A stretch of 64,000 nucleotides of DNA. Origin: Ciona savignyi (lineage: Eukaryota; Chordata; Ascidiacea; Phlebobranchia; Cionidae). The stretch covers positions 628,531 to 692,530 of the forward strand of contig CH001993.1 in assembly GCA_000149265.1 (NCBI GenBank), in the 5' to 3' direction. The number at the start of each line of letters is the position of its first letter. Position 1 is the stretch's first letter. Positions 55,011-64,000 of the stretch are shown piece after piece. A program made the position numbers and the translations under genes. A model generated the notes under the pieces. The model was given only the letters and a program-made list of their open reading frames with translations, did no database searches and had not been told where the DNA came from.

Positions 55011-58000
55011 CATTCATCGGGATTACCTCCCGAATGACGCGGCTTTCCCGAGAAGTGGGCGCTACGACTTTGAACTCATACGTTCCACCTAGTGTCAGAG
55101 ATAGAGTGCTCCAGCACGGTGTGGTCATCCACTGTCCATCCACCTCCCTATATTGAACATCCAACCCAGGGAATTCGCAGCTCACCAAAGTGTCACCAGA
55201 CGTCGTGCTGCGGAAGACCAATTGATGTCGGGTTATGTCGTGTGGCCGATTGGTTAACGCGAGAGATATATACCGACTACTATACAAAAACGGTCCACGT
55301 GACGAGCCATCATGGGTTCAAAACTTAGCTCGGTAAAAAAAAAACTTGGCCGAATGTTGAAAAACTATTAATTATGATTACGATTAAGCATCCCGTTCTT
55401 CATTCAAACCTTTTATATTTAAATTATTACTGATTACAAATCAAAGATGTCTGCCTACCTCACACCGGGTAAAGGAACTCGATACTTAATACCGAGTTTG
55501 TGTAAACGCGCCAGTTCCCTCTTACCCACCGCCGCAGCATACTCCGACCAGTCCTTGTCCCTCGCACTGGTATCAACAGCATGGTCCGTTGTAGCTTCCC
55601 AGCTTGCCTAACATATTATGTGATTAGCTCCTTTTAAACTTTGCGTAAATTCACCGATTACTTTGTGCCATGCGCGTTCCGCCAAAGCGATAACCCGAGG
55701 GTACATCATGTATTGCAAGTCAGCCTGCGTTCGAACGGTTTCCGAGAAAATCTGGCTCTGTATGCCAATAATATTCTCCGGCTTGGTGAGCGGAGGACAA
55801 GCGCCTTCTGTGCTGCACAATTCGGCTTCTAAACACAAGGATTCTGTGAATTAATCTAGGACGACTATTATAAACTCGCCCTTGAATTTGGACAAGGCAC
55901 TCTGTAGACGACGGCAAACTCTTGGACTAATTGGCCGATAAAAAAGTAGAAACGTATTAATCATTTACAACAGGGGGATAATATGATAATCTACCGCATA
56001 CTCGAGGTATTCTAACGATTGTCCGTTTGATACTCATCAGCGTTTTTCCATCCCGTGATAAAGAATACCAATTCGCGTAAAACATGTGATTGAATGGTTA
56101 GCACTTTCGATTTCTATATAATTATATATAAAACAGCCTTAGTGACACGCCCATTGCCAGTTAACTCGGTAAAACATTAATACCCAATCAAATTTACTTG
56201 AAATCGGGTCTCCGTTTCGCTTGAAATCGGCGTTGTCATACACTGAATCCGGCATGTAGCCGAAGGTTTTGAAGCTGTCAGTGAATCTGGACGCCCAATA
56301 CAAGCCTCTCTCCTCGGGGTCTGGTTCATTCGGCATGTCAAAGTAGAGATGTGTCGCGTGGGACAGAACCACCTGCAGTTAGGTTACATACAGCAATGGT
56401 GGGCAACTTCTCTAGTCGGCGGGCCAGATGTTGGAAAATAAAGTTCTTGGTGGGCTGGATTATTACATGAATAGTATTCAATATCTTAATTACAGGGTAT
56501 GGTTAGATACAGTATGCGGGCCGTTTAAAATCCCTTAACAGCCGGACCAGCCCGCGGGCCGTATGTTGCCCATGTCTTATATACAGCATCTGTTTTCAGT
56601 GTTCGTAGCTGAATATTCGGCCATATTGCTCAGTCGGATCGAAGGTCGACCGAATGGTTGGTAGATTGAAATCAGCTAATGTCAAGTCAGTGGGGTACAG
56701 ACCATGTAACATCACCCATTTGGCTTGGTACACCCAACCATTCATGTACTAACCTTATATCCTGCATTAGCAAGTTTGTAGGCACGGTTTCCGACGCCCC
56801 ATTCCCATATGTTCTGCCATGCATGGGTTACAATATCATGGCTTGACAGTTTTGACTTATCGTATGGCTCCCCTCCTGCCCTGTTGTTCAAATGTCAAGT
56901 TAGCTGAGCAGATATGGAGCCGTACTAACTAATAGAACTCTGTCATCAGCCAGCTGCTTTTACGTAGTAAGACGTAACATACTGAATTTCTTAGGCCTAC
57001 TTCATAACAGCTTGTGTTTTTTATTCAAACCGACACGGCTTGTTTTAAACTTAAAAACAGTAGTTTATGCATTATATTTATATAACATGTTTACTAAAAG
57101 GCTGTTGAAATTGGCATGCCTTACGTAGAAAGAAAGATTATCATACTGACGATTATTATCCTATAGTATAGTATAGACGCACTTTAATCATTCTTATAGT
57201 AATTTAGTTTAGGTTAAATTATTTTTAAATCAAGTAAACTTTTCAAACACGGAAAAAATGGACATAAGTATGAGTCGAGGCTGTTTAGTAAGTGTCACTA
57301 CAGCGGGAATGGTATGCAAAGCCGACAAAGATGATTATAAGATATGCCATATCTGATATGGGATATTCATATTTTATCCAAGTGAATGGGAGAAAGAACC
57401 TTGCACAAAGACACAGCTGACTAGCTATCGACTAGTTTTCATCATTTAATATTTCGGCCGAAGCGCAACGCACTCACCTAACCCAGCGATTTGTCTGAAA
57501 AGCACAACCAAATAAACATATTGAGGATCAGTTGACCAAGATGGGAAGAGGTAAGAATCAGAACCGCAACAACCAACTTAGAGGTCATCCGATCTAATCA
57601 ACCGCCCACAGAATAAATCGGACTTACAGTATTGCCAGGTAACTTACCCGATAACACCACAGAATAAATCCAACTTACAATATTGTCAGGTACTTACCCA
57701 ATAACCCCATCCTCCCAGAAAGCAATCCCCATACCGACATCCCCCACCATTCTAGCAGCAGCGGTGCCTTGTATTATAAAATGCTCCATTAAGTCGTCCA
57801 CACTGAAACATAATTATTTTTGTTATATACTTAAATCCGCACAACTTTGTCCGACCGGTTAGTGTAGTGGTCAAGTGCGTCGCCTTTCAAACGAAAGGGT
57901 GGAGGTTCAAAACGTGTCGCTGGCTAGTTGGTTGTGTCCTTGGGCAGGGCACTTAACGGACATTGCCTGAACCCAGCGGAATAATGGGTTCTACCAAATT

Positions 58001-61000
58001 AAAGGAATGTCTCAATTATACAACACACTGCAATAGCTCCGGTAACCCAACGGTGGGCGCGAGGTGATCTGACGATTGCCCGTGTGTTAACCACCTTGGT
58101 TTTCCGATTCACGGGAATAAACATGAATATTCTATCCTATAAATAAATCCACACAACCTCGTACTATTTACCTGTTCGGAAATTCAGCAGTCGAATCCAA
58201 GAATTCTTTGCATTTGAGTGATTCCTTCCAAGCCTCTGCCACCTCGTCCCCACCCAGATGAAACAAGGTCAGATCTTGAATCCCTCTGTGCAACTCCAAT
58301 ATTTCCCCCACAACATTCGATATAAAACTGTGGAATATAGATTACAGAAAATTTATCACCTTAAAACTGATACGAAAATTTCAATGGTACGAAAATAAGA
58401 TGTCGTGCGATTTACCAGCGATACGTGTAGCGAGTATCATACAGGCCTATATGGCCACCAATATATGTTTAACCAGCTGAAGATGTCGTTTCAGGAAAAG
58501 GGAATTGACCTTACTAGAATTACCTTCCTAAACCTTATGCAACAATCAACAAACCAAACATTCTTCATTTCGTTTACCATAAAATATTAAAAAATAAAAT
58601 ACAAAGAAGATTTTTAATCACCTGTAAGTGCCTGGTATACAAGGGTTGACTGCATTGTCAGTAAACATCTGGACCGACAAATATTTCGTCTGGTCGTTAA
58701 GATCGGAGATTAAGAGTTTCTCTGCTTCAGCCTGTGTCGTCCCTTCATTCATAAGTCGATTGTAACTGAAATGATAAGTCAGTTTATATTAGTTGGTAAT
58801 GATGGGTTATATGTTTATTCTCTTGGTGGGAAAACGCAGTAGACGTTACATAACAACCGTCGGATTATCCTGAGCCTGCAGTCGGGTTACCACAACTATT
58901 GGAGAGCGTTTATTAAGATACATTAAACCAGATTTATTTGTTCATTAACCCACTGAGTTTAATCAACGTCAACAACGTCAGCGAATTACAGACAAACACA
59001 CAACATCACGTTATTTACTATTGGAAGTTCGCTTTGATGGCAGCATGAGCATGCCCGGGCAGATCTACTTCGGGTATCACACGAATGTGGTTTCTTTCTG
59101 CTGCGCGCAATATCTCCTTGTAATCTTCCTTCGTGTAGAACCCGCTCCCGCTTGTGTTGTTGTGAGGACCCGAACCCAACTGCGGGATGAGGCTTTTGCT
59201 TTCTGATAAATCGTGTCCCCTAAAAAGAGTTTTTTTATAATTTACCAGGACCATTGTCAAGGCACATGAAATAGGATTAATTGCATGTTTAATGCGAATC
59301 GTTCGCAACTAATCGTTAAGGATACCGCTCAGCATTCAGATTATTTTAAATTAAATTAATAGCAACAGAAGCATTATGTCAACCTGTTGCCACCGACAGA
59401 GGTGAGCTCGGGGCACCAATCCATATGGATTCTCCACCCTTCATCGTCCGTAAGGTGGAAATGTAAGTTGTTCAGTTTATACATCCCCATCACTTTGATC
59501 AGGTCCAAGATGTCAGTCTTAGCCACGAAGTTTCTTGCAACGTCAATATGAACTCCACGGTATGTGAATCTCGGCGCGTCCTATGGTGTGTTGGTGTCAT
59601 ATCGCCTTCAGTTTAGTTTTAGTTTACTTATTTTGTTGTTCCAGTATAAAAAACAAATGGTAAACGAATCAAATTACGACACAGGAACAGGGAAAGACGG
59701 CAAAAAGCTCGTGCGACGGAGAGTCAGTTGAAAGGTTGTAGATTCGAAACCGGTCGTTATAGCCATTGGGTTGTGTCTTTAAGAAATGCAATTAGCTGAC
59801 GTTGCTTAATTCAACGAAAATTAAAGATTGTGATAAAAATTACGGACCGTCTCAATCGTATACAACACACTCTAATAGTTGGTGGGCGCGAGTCCGACGA
59901 TTGTCCAAGACAACTCTTCGTTTTTCCAACTCCGAAAATAAACATAAATATTCTATATTATTTTAATTGTAATTTGTAACACACCCCTACTAGTCAATTA
60001 CCTTGATAGTTAATATGCTCACGGTGAACGACTTATTTCCGTTATCCTTCGCCAGCGAGCCGAGAGTCTGGCCGGCATAATACACAGCAACCGGCCCCGG
60101 AGCTTCTATTCTTATCTGATCCCTACACATCAAATAATGGATATTAGGAACAATCAAAATGTACAACCAAATAACTTACACCTGTATCATGCACAATCGC
60201 CAAGAATAACTTTTTTTAATAACTTAAATCCCCCCTACCACTCGATTTATATACCGGTAGGTGTGAAATATATCTAAACAATCCCCAAGTACCAATTAAC
60301 ATATACTTTAGAATACCATGGTCTTAATGTGAGACTCGCTTGAACACCATGGAACGAATAGTACAGCATACATCTATTAAAGTTTTAAATACAGATGCTA
60401 AATGTATCATCGTTAATAACTTTCTTTGCTTTTATTAAGGATATATTCCTGGTGGTACAATTTCAGGGGTAAATATTTGGGGGATCGAGAGAGGTCGCCT
60501 CAGCGAAGTTGGGTTCACTTACCAACGACTAAGTTTACAGCTCGACACCAGGGAGATAATGTCCGCTTCACATAAAAGTTTGTGCGACATATGTTTTTTA
60601 TTCAGTTTTTTACGCCTGCTCATCAGAAAAAATCGAGTACAGTTGGTTAAATTATACATACGAACCGTTGCACATCAAGCACGTACGCCTCGCTGTCGAT
60701 CAATCCATCGGCCACCGGGATAACTTTGGAAACGACGTGGATTAGTTTGTTTGTCTGAACTTCATCTTCTTGGAGAATTGGGACAAGATCGCCTGATGAT
60801 ACGGCATCAGGTAAGTTATGTGACACGATAACATTATGGTATGTACGACTGCGTTACAACGGCCCACAATGACACACACATGCAAGCAAATACACATACT
60901 CACACACACCCACATACGCTCACGTATGTTTAAACATTAATAATAATTAACCGTCTCTCGGCTTACCTAATGTTTCTGATATAAAAGAACATTCCGTCAT

Positions 61001-62711
61001 CAAGCTCACTTCGAGGCAACTAATTCTCCAAGAGTTGTCGATGATCGTTTCTCCCCCTTTCATTGTCACTTCATGGGGAGTTGGGATCACTGGTTTCGGT
61101 GTTGCATCACTTTGCATACTGCTGAACCTGTGTTATTTGCATCGTTGGTGTTTGACTGGTACGCGAATAAAGCTAGAAGGTTACCTCTTATATCTGTCTT
61201 CGCCTGTGAACGGGTTGTACCGATCAGCAGCATACCGCTTGTACGTTGCGTTGGTCGTGAAGTCTCCGACAAAGTCTTCGATATTCTCGGTTGATTTGAT
61301 TAGGACCGGATTTAAATTTTCTGAGGCCACGTACCATCGTGGCATGTTGTCTGTGCGGGAGACACTCCAGTATTGGATCACAAGATCCACCCCCACCACA
61401 CCCCCAGCTGGGATATCTATTCATTGTGCAAGTTTTAGGATGTTCATGTTAAATGCCCGGGAATAATAAAACAAAAGCAGAGCTACCTGAGCTATAGTGG
61501 GATAAACATAATGGCTATATTTGTATAAAAGTTTAGCGCAGCCATTTGATTCACTTGGTTTAAGCAACGTGAAATAAGTTTCTTTTCATTGTACGCTACC
61601 GACTGGCTTCAATTTAACAACTCTTCGCCTTTTAAGACCTCTTAAACTATTCGCCACTTAATACTATAGTATGAGGTTCTAAGATTGAGCCAACTGGTTG
61701 TGGTGACTTTTATACATGAAGTTTATAATGCATGGCCGGCTTTCGGACCTGAATGGTGGGAAACAAATATTTTCAACATAATTTAAATTTGGGACAACAG
61801 CTAAAAATGCTTTGCAACCAGCTGACCAACCTTGAAACGATTCACTTGGTGAGAATTTGAACAGGATCCCATTAACATGGCGAAAGATAAGGCCGGATAC
61901 CTCATAACCGTTGTCGTTTGGTAAGTGGTCGGGCTCAACCATGTACAAACAGTAGAAATATATCTCCCATGTATCCTGTGGTGGAATATTAAAATGTGGA
62001 CAATTGTAAAAGTAAGCTGGAACGACGTTTTGGCAAACAAATTTTGTTTGTACGACCTATACTGGTAAAAAGTCTTGTCACATTTTGTTTAGGCTAGTCA
62101 TTGATTGGTACATACACTGCATTGTTTTTAAAGTGGCAGTCAAACAAAAAACTATTCTTCATTGCAGTTGTTTTCTAATAAAAAACGGGATTTGATATAC
62201 TATACTAATGTTTTATCCCGATGAATGGAAAAACGTAAGGAGGCAATCAGATTACACTCGGGCACTCGTCAGATCATAACCTCATAGGCAAATTGACTTA
62301 AGGGAGCTATTGCAGTGTATTGTTCTTTGTTGAGACGTTTCCTTAGTTGTAATTGACGAAATGGCAAATTTCAGGATAGTTTCGATCTAATATTACTGAC
62401 TGGGTGTAGATTACAGAAACTGATGAAATGCAAAAATGCTTTGTCACAAACATATTTTCGCCCAGTCATTGCACTATACCTTGGTTCAAATACATTATAA
62501 TGTCAACCGTCTATAGTTGACCATTAACTCGTAGTGCAAAATAAGTTTTAAAATACCTTTTTAATCGGTGTATTTCCGGCATTTTTTAAAGTGATCTTCG
62601 CGTTGAAATTTGCGTCGTTTCCGTTTAGATTATTGACCACCTTAAACTTGACGTCAAGATTCTGTCCGATGTAATTCAAATCCCCTTGCTCCACACTTGT
62701 CACCACCACCA
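54889..62711 (-). CDS. Chitobiase-type beta-N-acetylhexosaminidase (GH20), start exon missing
   Basis: Predicted to release N-acetylglucosamine from chitobiose or other glycans outside the cell or in the secretory route. Exons from the 3' end: 54889-55207, 55459-55607, 55662-55828, 56198-56372, 56754-56880, 57698-57802, 58172-58327, 58622-58765, 59019-59219, 59384-59580, 60002-60122, 60666-60792, 60967-61127, 61185-61407, 61831-61975, 62557-62711. All phases fit and encode about 890 residues. Order: carbohydrate-binding N domain (WEIYFYCLYMVEPDH), GH20b domain (VAVYYAGQTLGSLA), the catalytic barrel (DAPRFTYRGVHIDVARNF, HFHLTDDEGW, PEVDLPGHAHAA, FHLGGDEV) and a C-terminal Ig-like domain. The catalytic Asp-Glu pair is in GGDE. 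The C terminus is a Gly/Asp linker and a hydrophobic tail ending FAQ. The four-domain layout is that of bacterial chitobiases rather than lysosomal HEXA/HEXB. The signal-peptide exon must lie beyond 62711. Confidence 0.93.
55225..55342 (+). mobile_element. tRNA-Ser-like short element
   Basis: GTCGTGTGGCCGATTGGTTA, ACAAAAACGGTCCACGTGAC and CATCATGGGTTCAAAACTTA with a poly-A end. It lies about 20 bp upstream of the acceptor of the last GH20 exon, in antisense to that gene. Confidence 0.83.
55860..56065 (+). mobile_element. SINE, decayed
   Basis: GGACAAGGCACTCTGTAGAC, ACTCGAGGTATTCTAACGAT and TGTCCGTTTGATACTC match the SINE body. GH20 intron. Confidence 0.5.
56085..56180 (+). mobile_element. 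tRNA-Ser-like element, decayed
   Basis: GTGATTGAATGGTTAGCACT, AAACAGCCTTAGTGACACGC, and GTTAACTCGGTAAAAC at the end; the B-box part is lost. GH20 intron. Confidence 0.55.
56394..56578. mobile_element. hAT-type non-autonomous element (185-bp family, copy 2)
   Basis: Ends CAATGGTGGGCAACTTCTC and CCGTATGTTGCCCATGTCTT, flanked by ACATACAG (56386-56393) and ATATACAG (56579-56586), seven of eight matching. Inverted relative to copy 1 at 384-570, with which it shares most internal words and its length. It begins about 20 bp from GH20 exon 56198-56372. Confidence 0.8.
57350..57505 (-). mobile_element. SINE with internal deletion
   Basis: GGGATATTCATATTTTATCC at the left joins directly to CCTTGCACAAAGACACAGCT and a head ending CTAACCCAGCGA; the middle is missing. 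GH20 intron. Confidence 0.65.
57608..57709 (-). repeat. 51-bp tandem duplication containing a splice donor
   Basis: AGAATAAAT-C-ACTTACA and GTCAGGT-ACTTACCC-ATAAC occur twice, 51 bp apart. On the minus strand each unit contains TTAT-GGGTAAGT, the donor of GH20 exon 57698-57802. The copy at the exon edge is the one in use by phase; the other is intronic. Confidence 0.85.
57853..58140 (+). mobile_element. tRNA-headed SINE, full length
   Basis: CCGGTTAGTGTAGTGGTCAA at the head, CCTTTCAAACGAAAGG hairpin, GGTTCAAAACGTG as B box, complete body, and tail ATTCTATCCTATAAAT. GH20 intron, about 30 bp before exon 58172-58327. Confidence 0.88.
58800..58960 (-). mobile_element. SINE, partial
   Basis: GTTTATTCTCTTGGTGGGAA, ACAACCGTCGGATTATCCTG and AGTCGGGTTACCACAACTAT. 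GH20 intron. Confidence 0.65.
59690..59965 (+). mobile_element. SINE, diverged
   Basis: GAAAGGTTGTAGATTCGAAA, AATTAGCTGACGTTGCTTAA, GTTGGTGGGCGCGAGTCCGA and AATAAACATAAATATTCTA. GH20 intron. Confidence 0.65.
62200..62345 (-). mobile_element. SINE, partial
   Basis: GTTTTATCCCGATGAATGGA, ACACTCGGGCACTCGTCAGA and GGGAGCTATTGCAGTGTATT. GH20 intron. Confidence 0.65.
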
Positions 62712-62714
62712 CTA

Positions 62715-62966
62715 TAGGATAGGATATTCATGTTTATCTCCGCGAATGGGAAAACCATAGGGGTTAACACACGGGCAATCGTCAATTTACCTATAGTGGA
62801 GTATGTTGTATATAATACACACGTCCTTTTATTTAAGTAGAACCCAATAATCCTCTGGGTTCAGGCAATGTCCGTTAAATACCTTGTCCAATGACACAGC
62901 CGACTAGCTAGCGACCACTTTCGCTTGAAAGGCGTCGAACTAAACCACTAGACTAACCGGTCGGAC
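62715..62966 (-). mobile_element. tRNA-headed SINE next to a GH20 acceptor
   Basis: GGATAGGATATTCATGTTTA at the left, a body with a deletion around the GGTTACC region, and a head ending TAACCGGTCGGAC. Read on the minus strand, the tail TATCCTATCCTATAG runs into the acceptor of exon 62557-62711. Confidence 0.85.
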
Positions 62967-63053
62967 GAACTACAAGTGTGAGTTTAAAGGAATTTATGTT
63001 ATGTCTCTATGAAAAGGTTTCGTCTTTATGGAACAACTCAAGTGGCGTTAACA

Positions 63054-63315
63054 CCGGTTAGTCTGGCTGTTTAGTACAACGTCTTTCAACCGAAAGGTTG
63101 CAGATTCCGAACTGGTCGATAGCTAGTCGGTTGTGTTCTTGGGCAAGCACTAAACAGACATTACCTCAACCCAGCGGATTATTGGGTTCTTCTTAATTAA
63201 AAGAGCGTGTGAATCATATACAACATACTCCGCTAGGTGAATTGACTATTGCCCGTGTGTTAACCCCCCCTTTATTTGGTTTTGCCAAATAAAGGAACGT
63301 GTCTATCATAATATC
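63054..63315 (+). mobile_element. SINE, rearranged
   Basis: Head CCGGTTAGTCTGGCTGTTTA with CTTTCAACCGAAAGGTTGCAG, body to ACAACATACTCCGCTAGGTG, then GCCCGTGTGTTAACCCCC and a second short piece (AAATAAAGGAACGTGTCTAT). The end ATATCCTATCCTAAC abuts another copy in opposite orientation. Confidence 0.75.
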
Positions 63316-63520
63316 CTATCCTAACAGACGGGTAATCAATAGATTACATTGCGCCCACCGTCGGGTTACCCGATCAAACTATTGCAGTTTGTTGTATATA
63401 TAATGATTTAGACGTTTCTTTAATTTTAGAAACACGCATTAATCCACTGGGTCTAGACAAAGTCCGCTAAGTGTTTAACTAATACACAACCGACCTGCTA
63501 GCGTCCAGTTTCTACGACCC
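63316..63520 (-). mobile_element. SINE, partial
   Basis: AGACGGGTAATCAATAGATT, GCGCCCACCGTCGGGTTACC, CATTAATCCACTGGGTCTAG and a decayed head. It forms a tail-to-tail pair with the copy at 63054-63315. Confidence 0.72.
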
Positions 63521-63942
63521 ACAAATATTAGGATTGTAAATAAATAGAAAAACATTCCTGTTATATGCTGTTTGAATACATACAAAGCATTATACGTGAT
63601 GACACGCTAATCGAACGAAAGCAAATAGCTGGCTACTCTTAAGATTGCATTTAAAAGCGACCCATTGCTTATAAAAAATTACAAAGGCGACGGCAAAATT
63701 ACCTTCGAGGTAAACTTCGTTTAGATGATCGTGAAAAAAGTTAATGCTCACTCGTCGATTTTTACGAGTGCCTCTGTATTTGTTTCTAAACTATTTTAAT
63801 TCATTCTTTTTAAGGCAGGCTTTAACTATTCGCGTTTTGCCACTTTTACAGCTTCCCCTTTCTTATATGTTAAGTATGTTTGTGGCAATAATTATCGACT
63901 TTGAAGTAACGAAAACGTAAACATCTAAAATTGAATTTTGTT

Positions 63943-64000
63943 GTATTCGTGTGGTCGAATAGTTACCGTCAATGACTTATATACAGCATTCCGTTTAAAA
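63943..64000 (+). mobile_element. tRNA-Ser-like element, cut by the window end
   Basis: GTATTCGTGTGGTCGAATAG, TTACCGTCAATGACTTATAT, then the sequence stops before the B-box half. Confidence 0.65.

Larger units (their letters stand above)
62712..64000. other. Upstream GH20 intron or 5' flank
   Basis: No signal-peptide exon could be recognised here. It contains three SINEs and a truncated tRNA-Ser-like element at the window edge. 63520-63940 is AT-rich and featureless to me. Confidence 0.5.

Noticed and set aside
60880-60945. ACACACA-rich stretch as a regulatory element
   Set aside because: A simple CA-type microsatellite in a GH20 intron; nothing links it to regulation.

Overview
The window is eukaryotic nuclear DNA from a compact animal genome. 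It holds seven intron-rich protein genes with canonical GT-AG junctions, several introns of only 51-60 bp, and a very high load of short interspersed repeats. The gene set fits an invertebrate chordate: SETD1, LRP4, a ChaC-type cyclotransferase, TRMT2A, FNTB, an Rh ammonium channel and a long chitobiase-type GH20. Intron size, repeat style and signs of allelic assembly trouble suggest a tunicate such as Ciona. That assignment is an inference; no species marker is present. All exon models below were read by hand from splice sites, reading phase and family similarity.

Layout, left to right. 1-7220 (+): the 3' part of SETD1 (n-SET, SET and post-SET of the H3K4 methyltransferase), whose 5' end lies outside the window. 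Its middle contains a 100-N gap flanked by a 364-bp near-identical duplication. 8552-29373 (+): a complete LRP4-type receptor with signal peptide, nine LDLa repeats, two EGF repeats, four YWTD propellers each closed by an EGF repeat, a membrane segment and a 222-residue tail. It carries one 1-bp frameshift. 29374-33283: gene-poor spacer with a hAT-type element. 33284-34712 (+): ChaC-like gamma-glutamylcyclotransferase. 34996-40988 (-): TRMT2A, tRNA U54 methyltransferase. 41295-45703 (-): FNTB, farnesyltransferase beta subunit, about 300 bp upstream of TRMT2A on the same strand and possibly in one operon. 48197-53632 (+): Rh glycoprotein ammonium/gas channel. 54889-62711 (-): four-domain chitobiase-type beta-hexosaminidase with a C-terminal GPI-signal-like tail; its start exon is not visible.

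The genes are housekeeping or developmental loci with unrelated functions. Local organisation is FNTB-TRMT2A in tandem, ChaC convergent with TRMT2A, FNTB divergent from Rh, and Rh convergent with GH20.

Repeats dominate the non-coding DNA. A tRNA-headed SINE of about 290 bp with a TCCTA-rich 3' tail has at least 30 full or decayed copies. A second family of about 110 bp has a tRNA-Ser-like 5' half and paired internal arms, with about 15 copies. Non-autonomous DNA elements include two hAT types with intact 8-bp target duplications, a two-copy 185-bp hAT type, a three-copy foldback family and a 271-bp element with 43-bp inverted ends. Minisatellites lie in introns and in the coding first exon of TRMT2A.

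The most interesting observations are the possible FNTB-TRMT2A operon, the structured tRNA-Ser-like element family, SINE tails lying directly upstream of three splice acceptors, the anchored full-length chitobiase, and clusters of indels or duplications in SETD1 and TRMT2A that point to assembly errors or gene damage. No CRISPR array, rRNA, intact tRNA or bacterial-type system is present.
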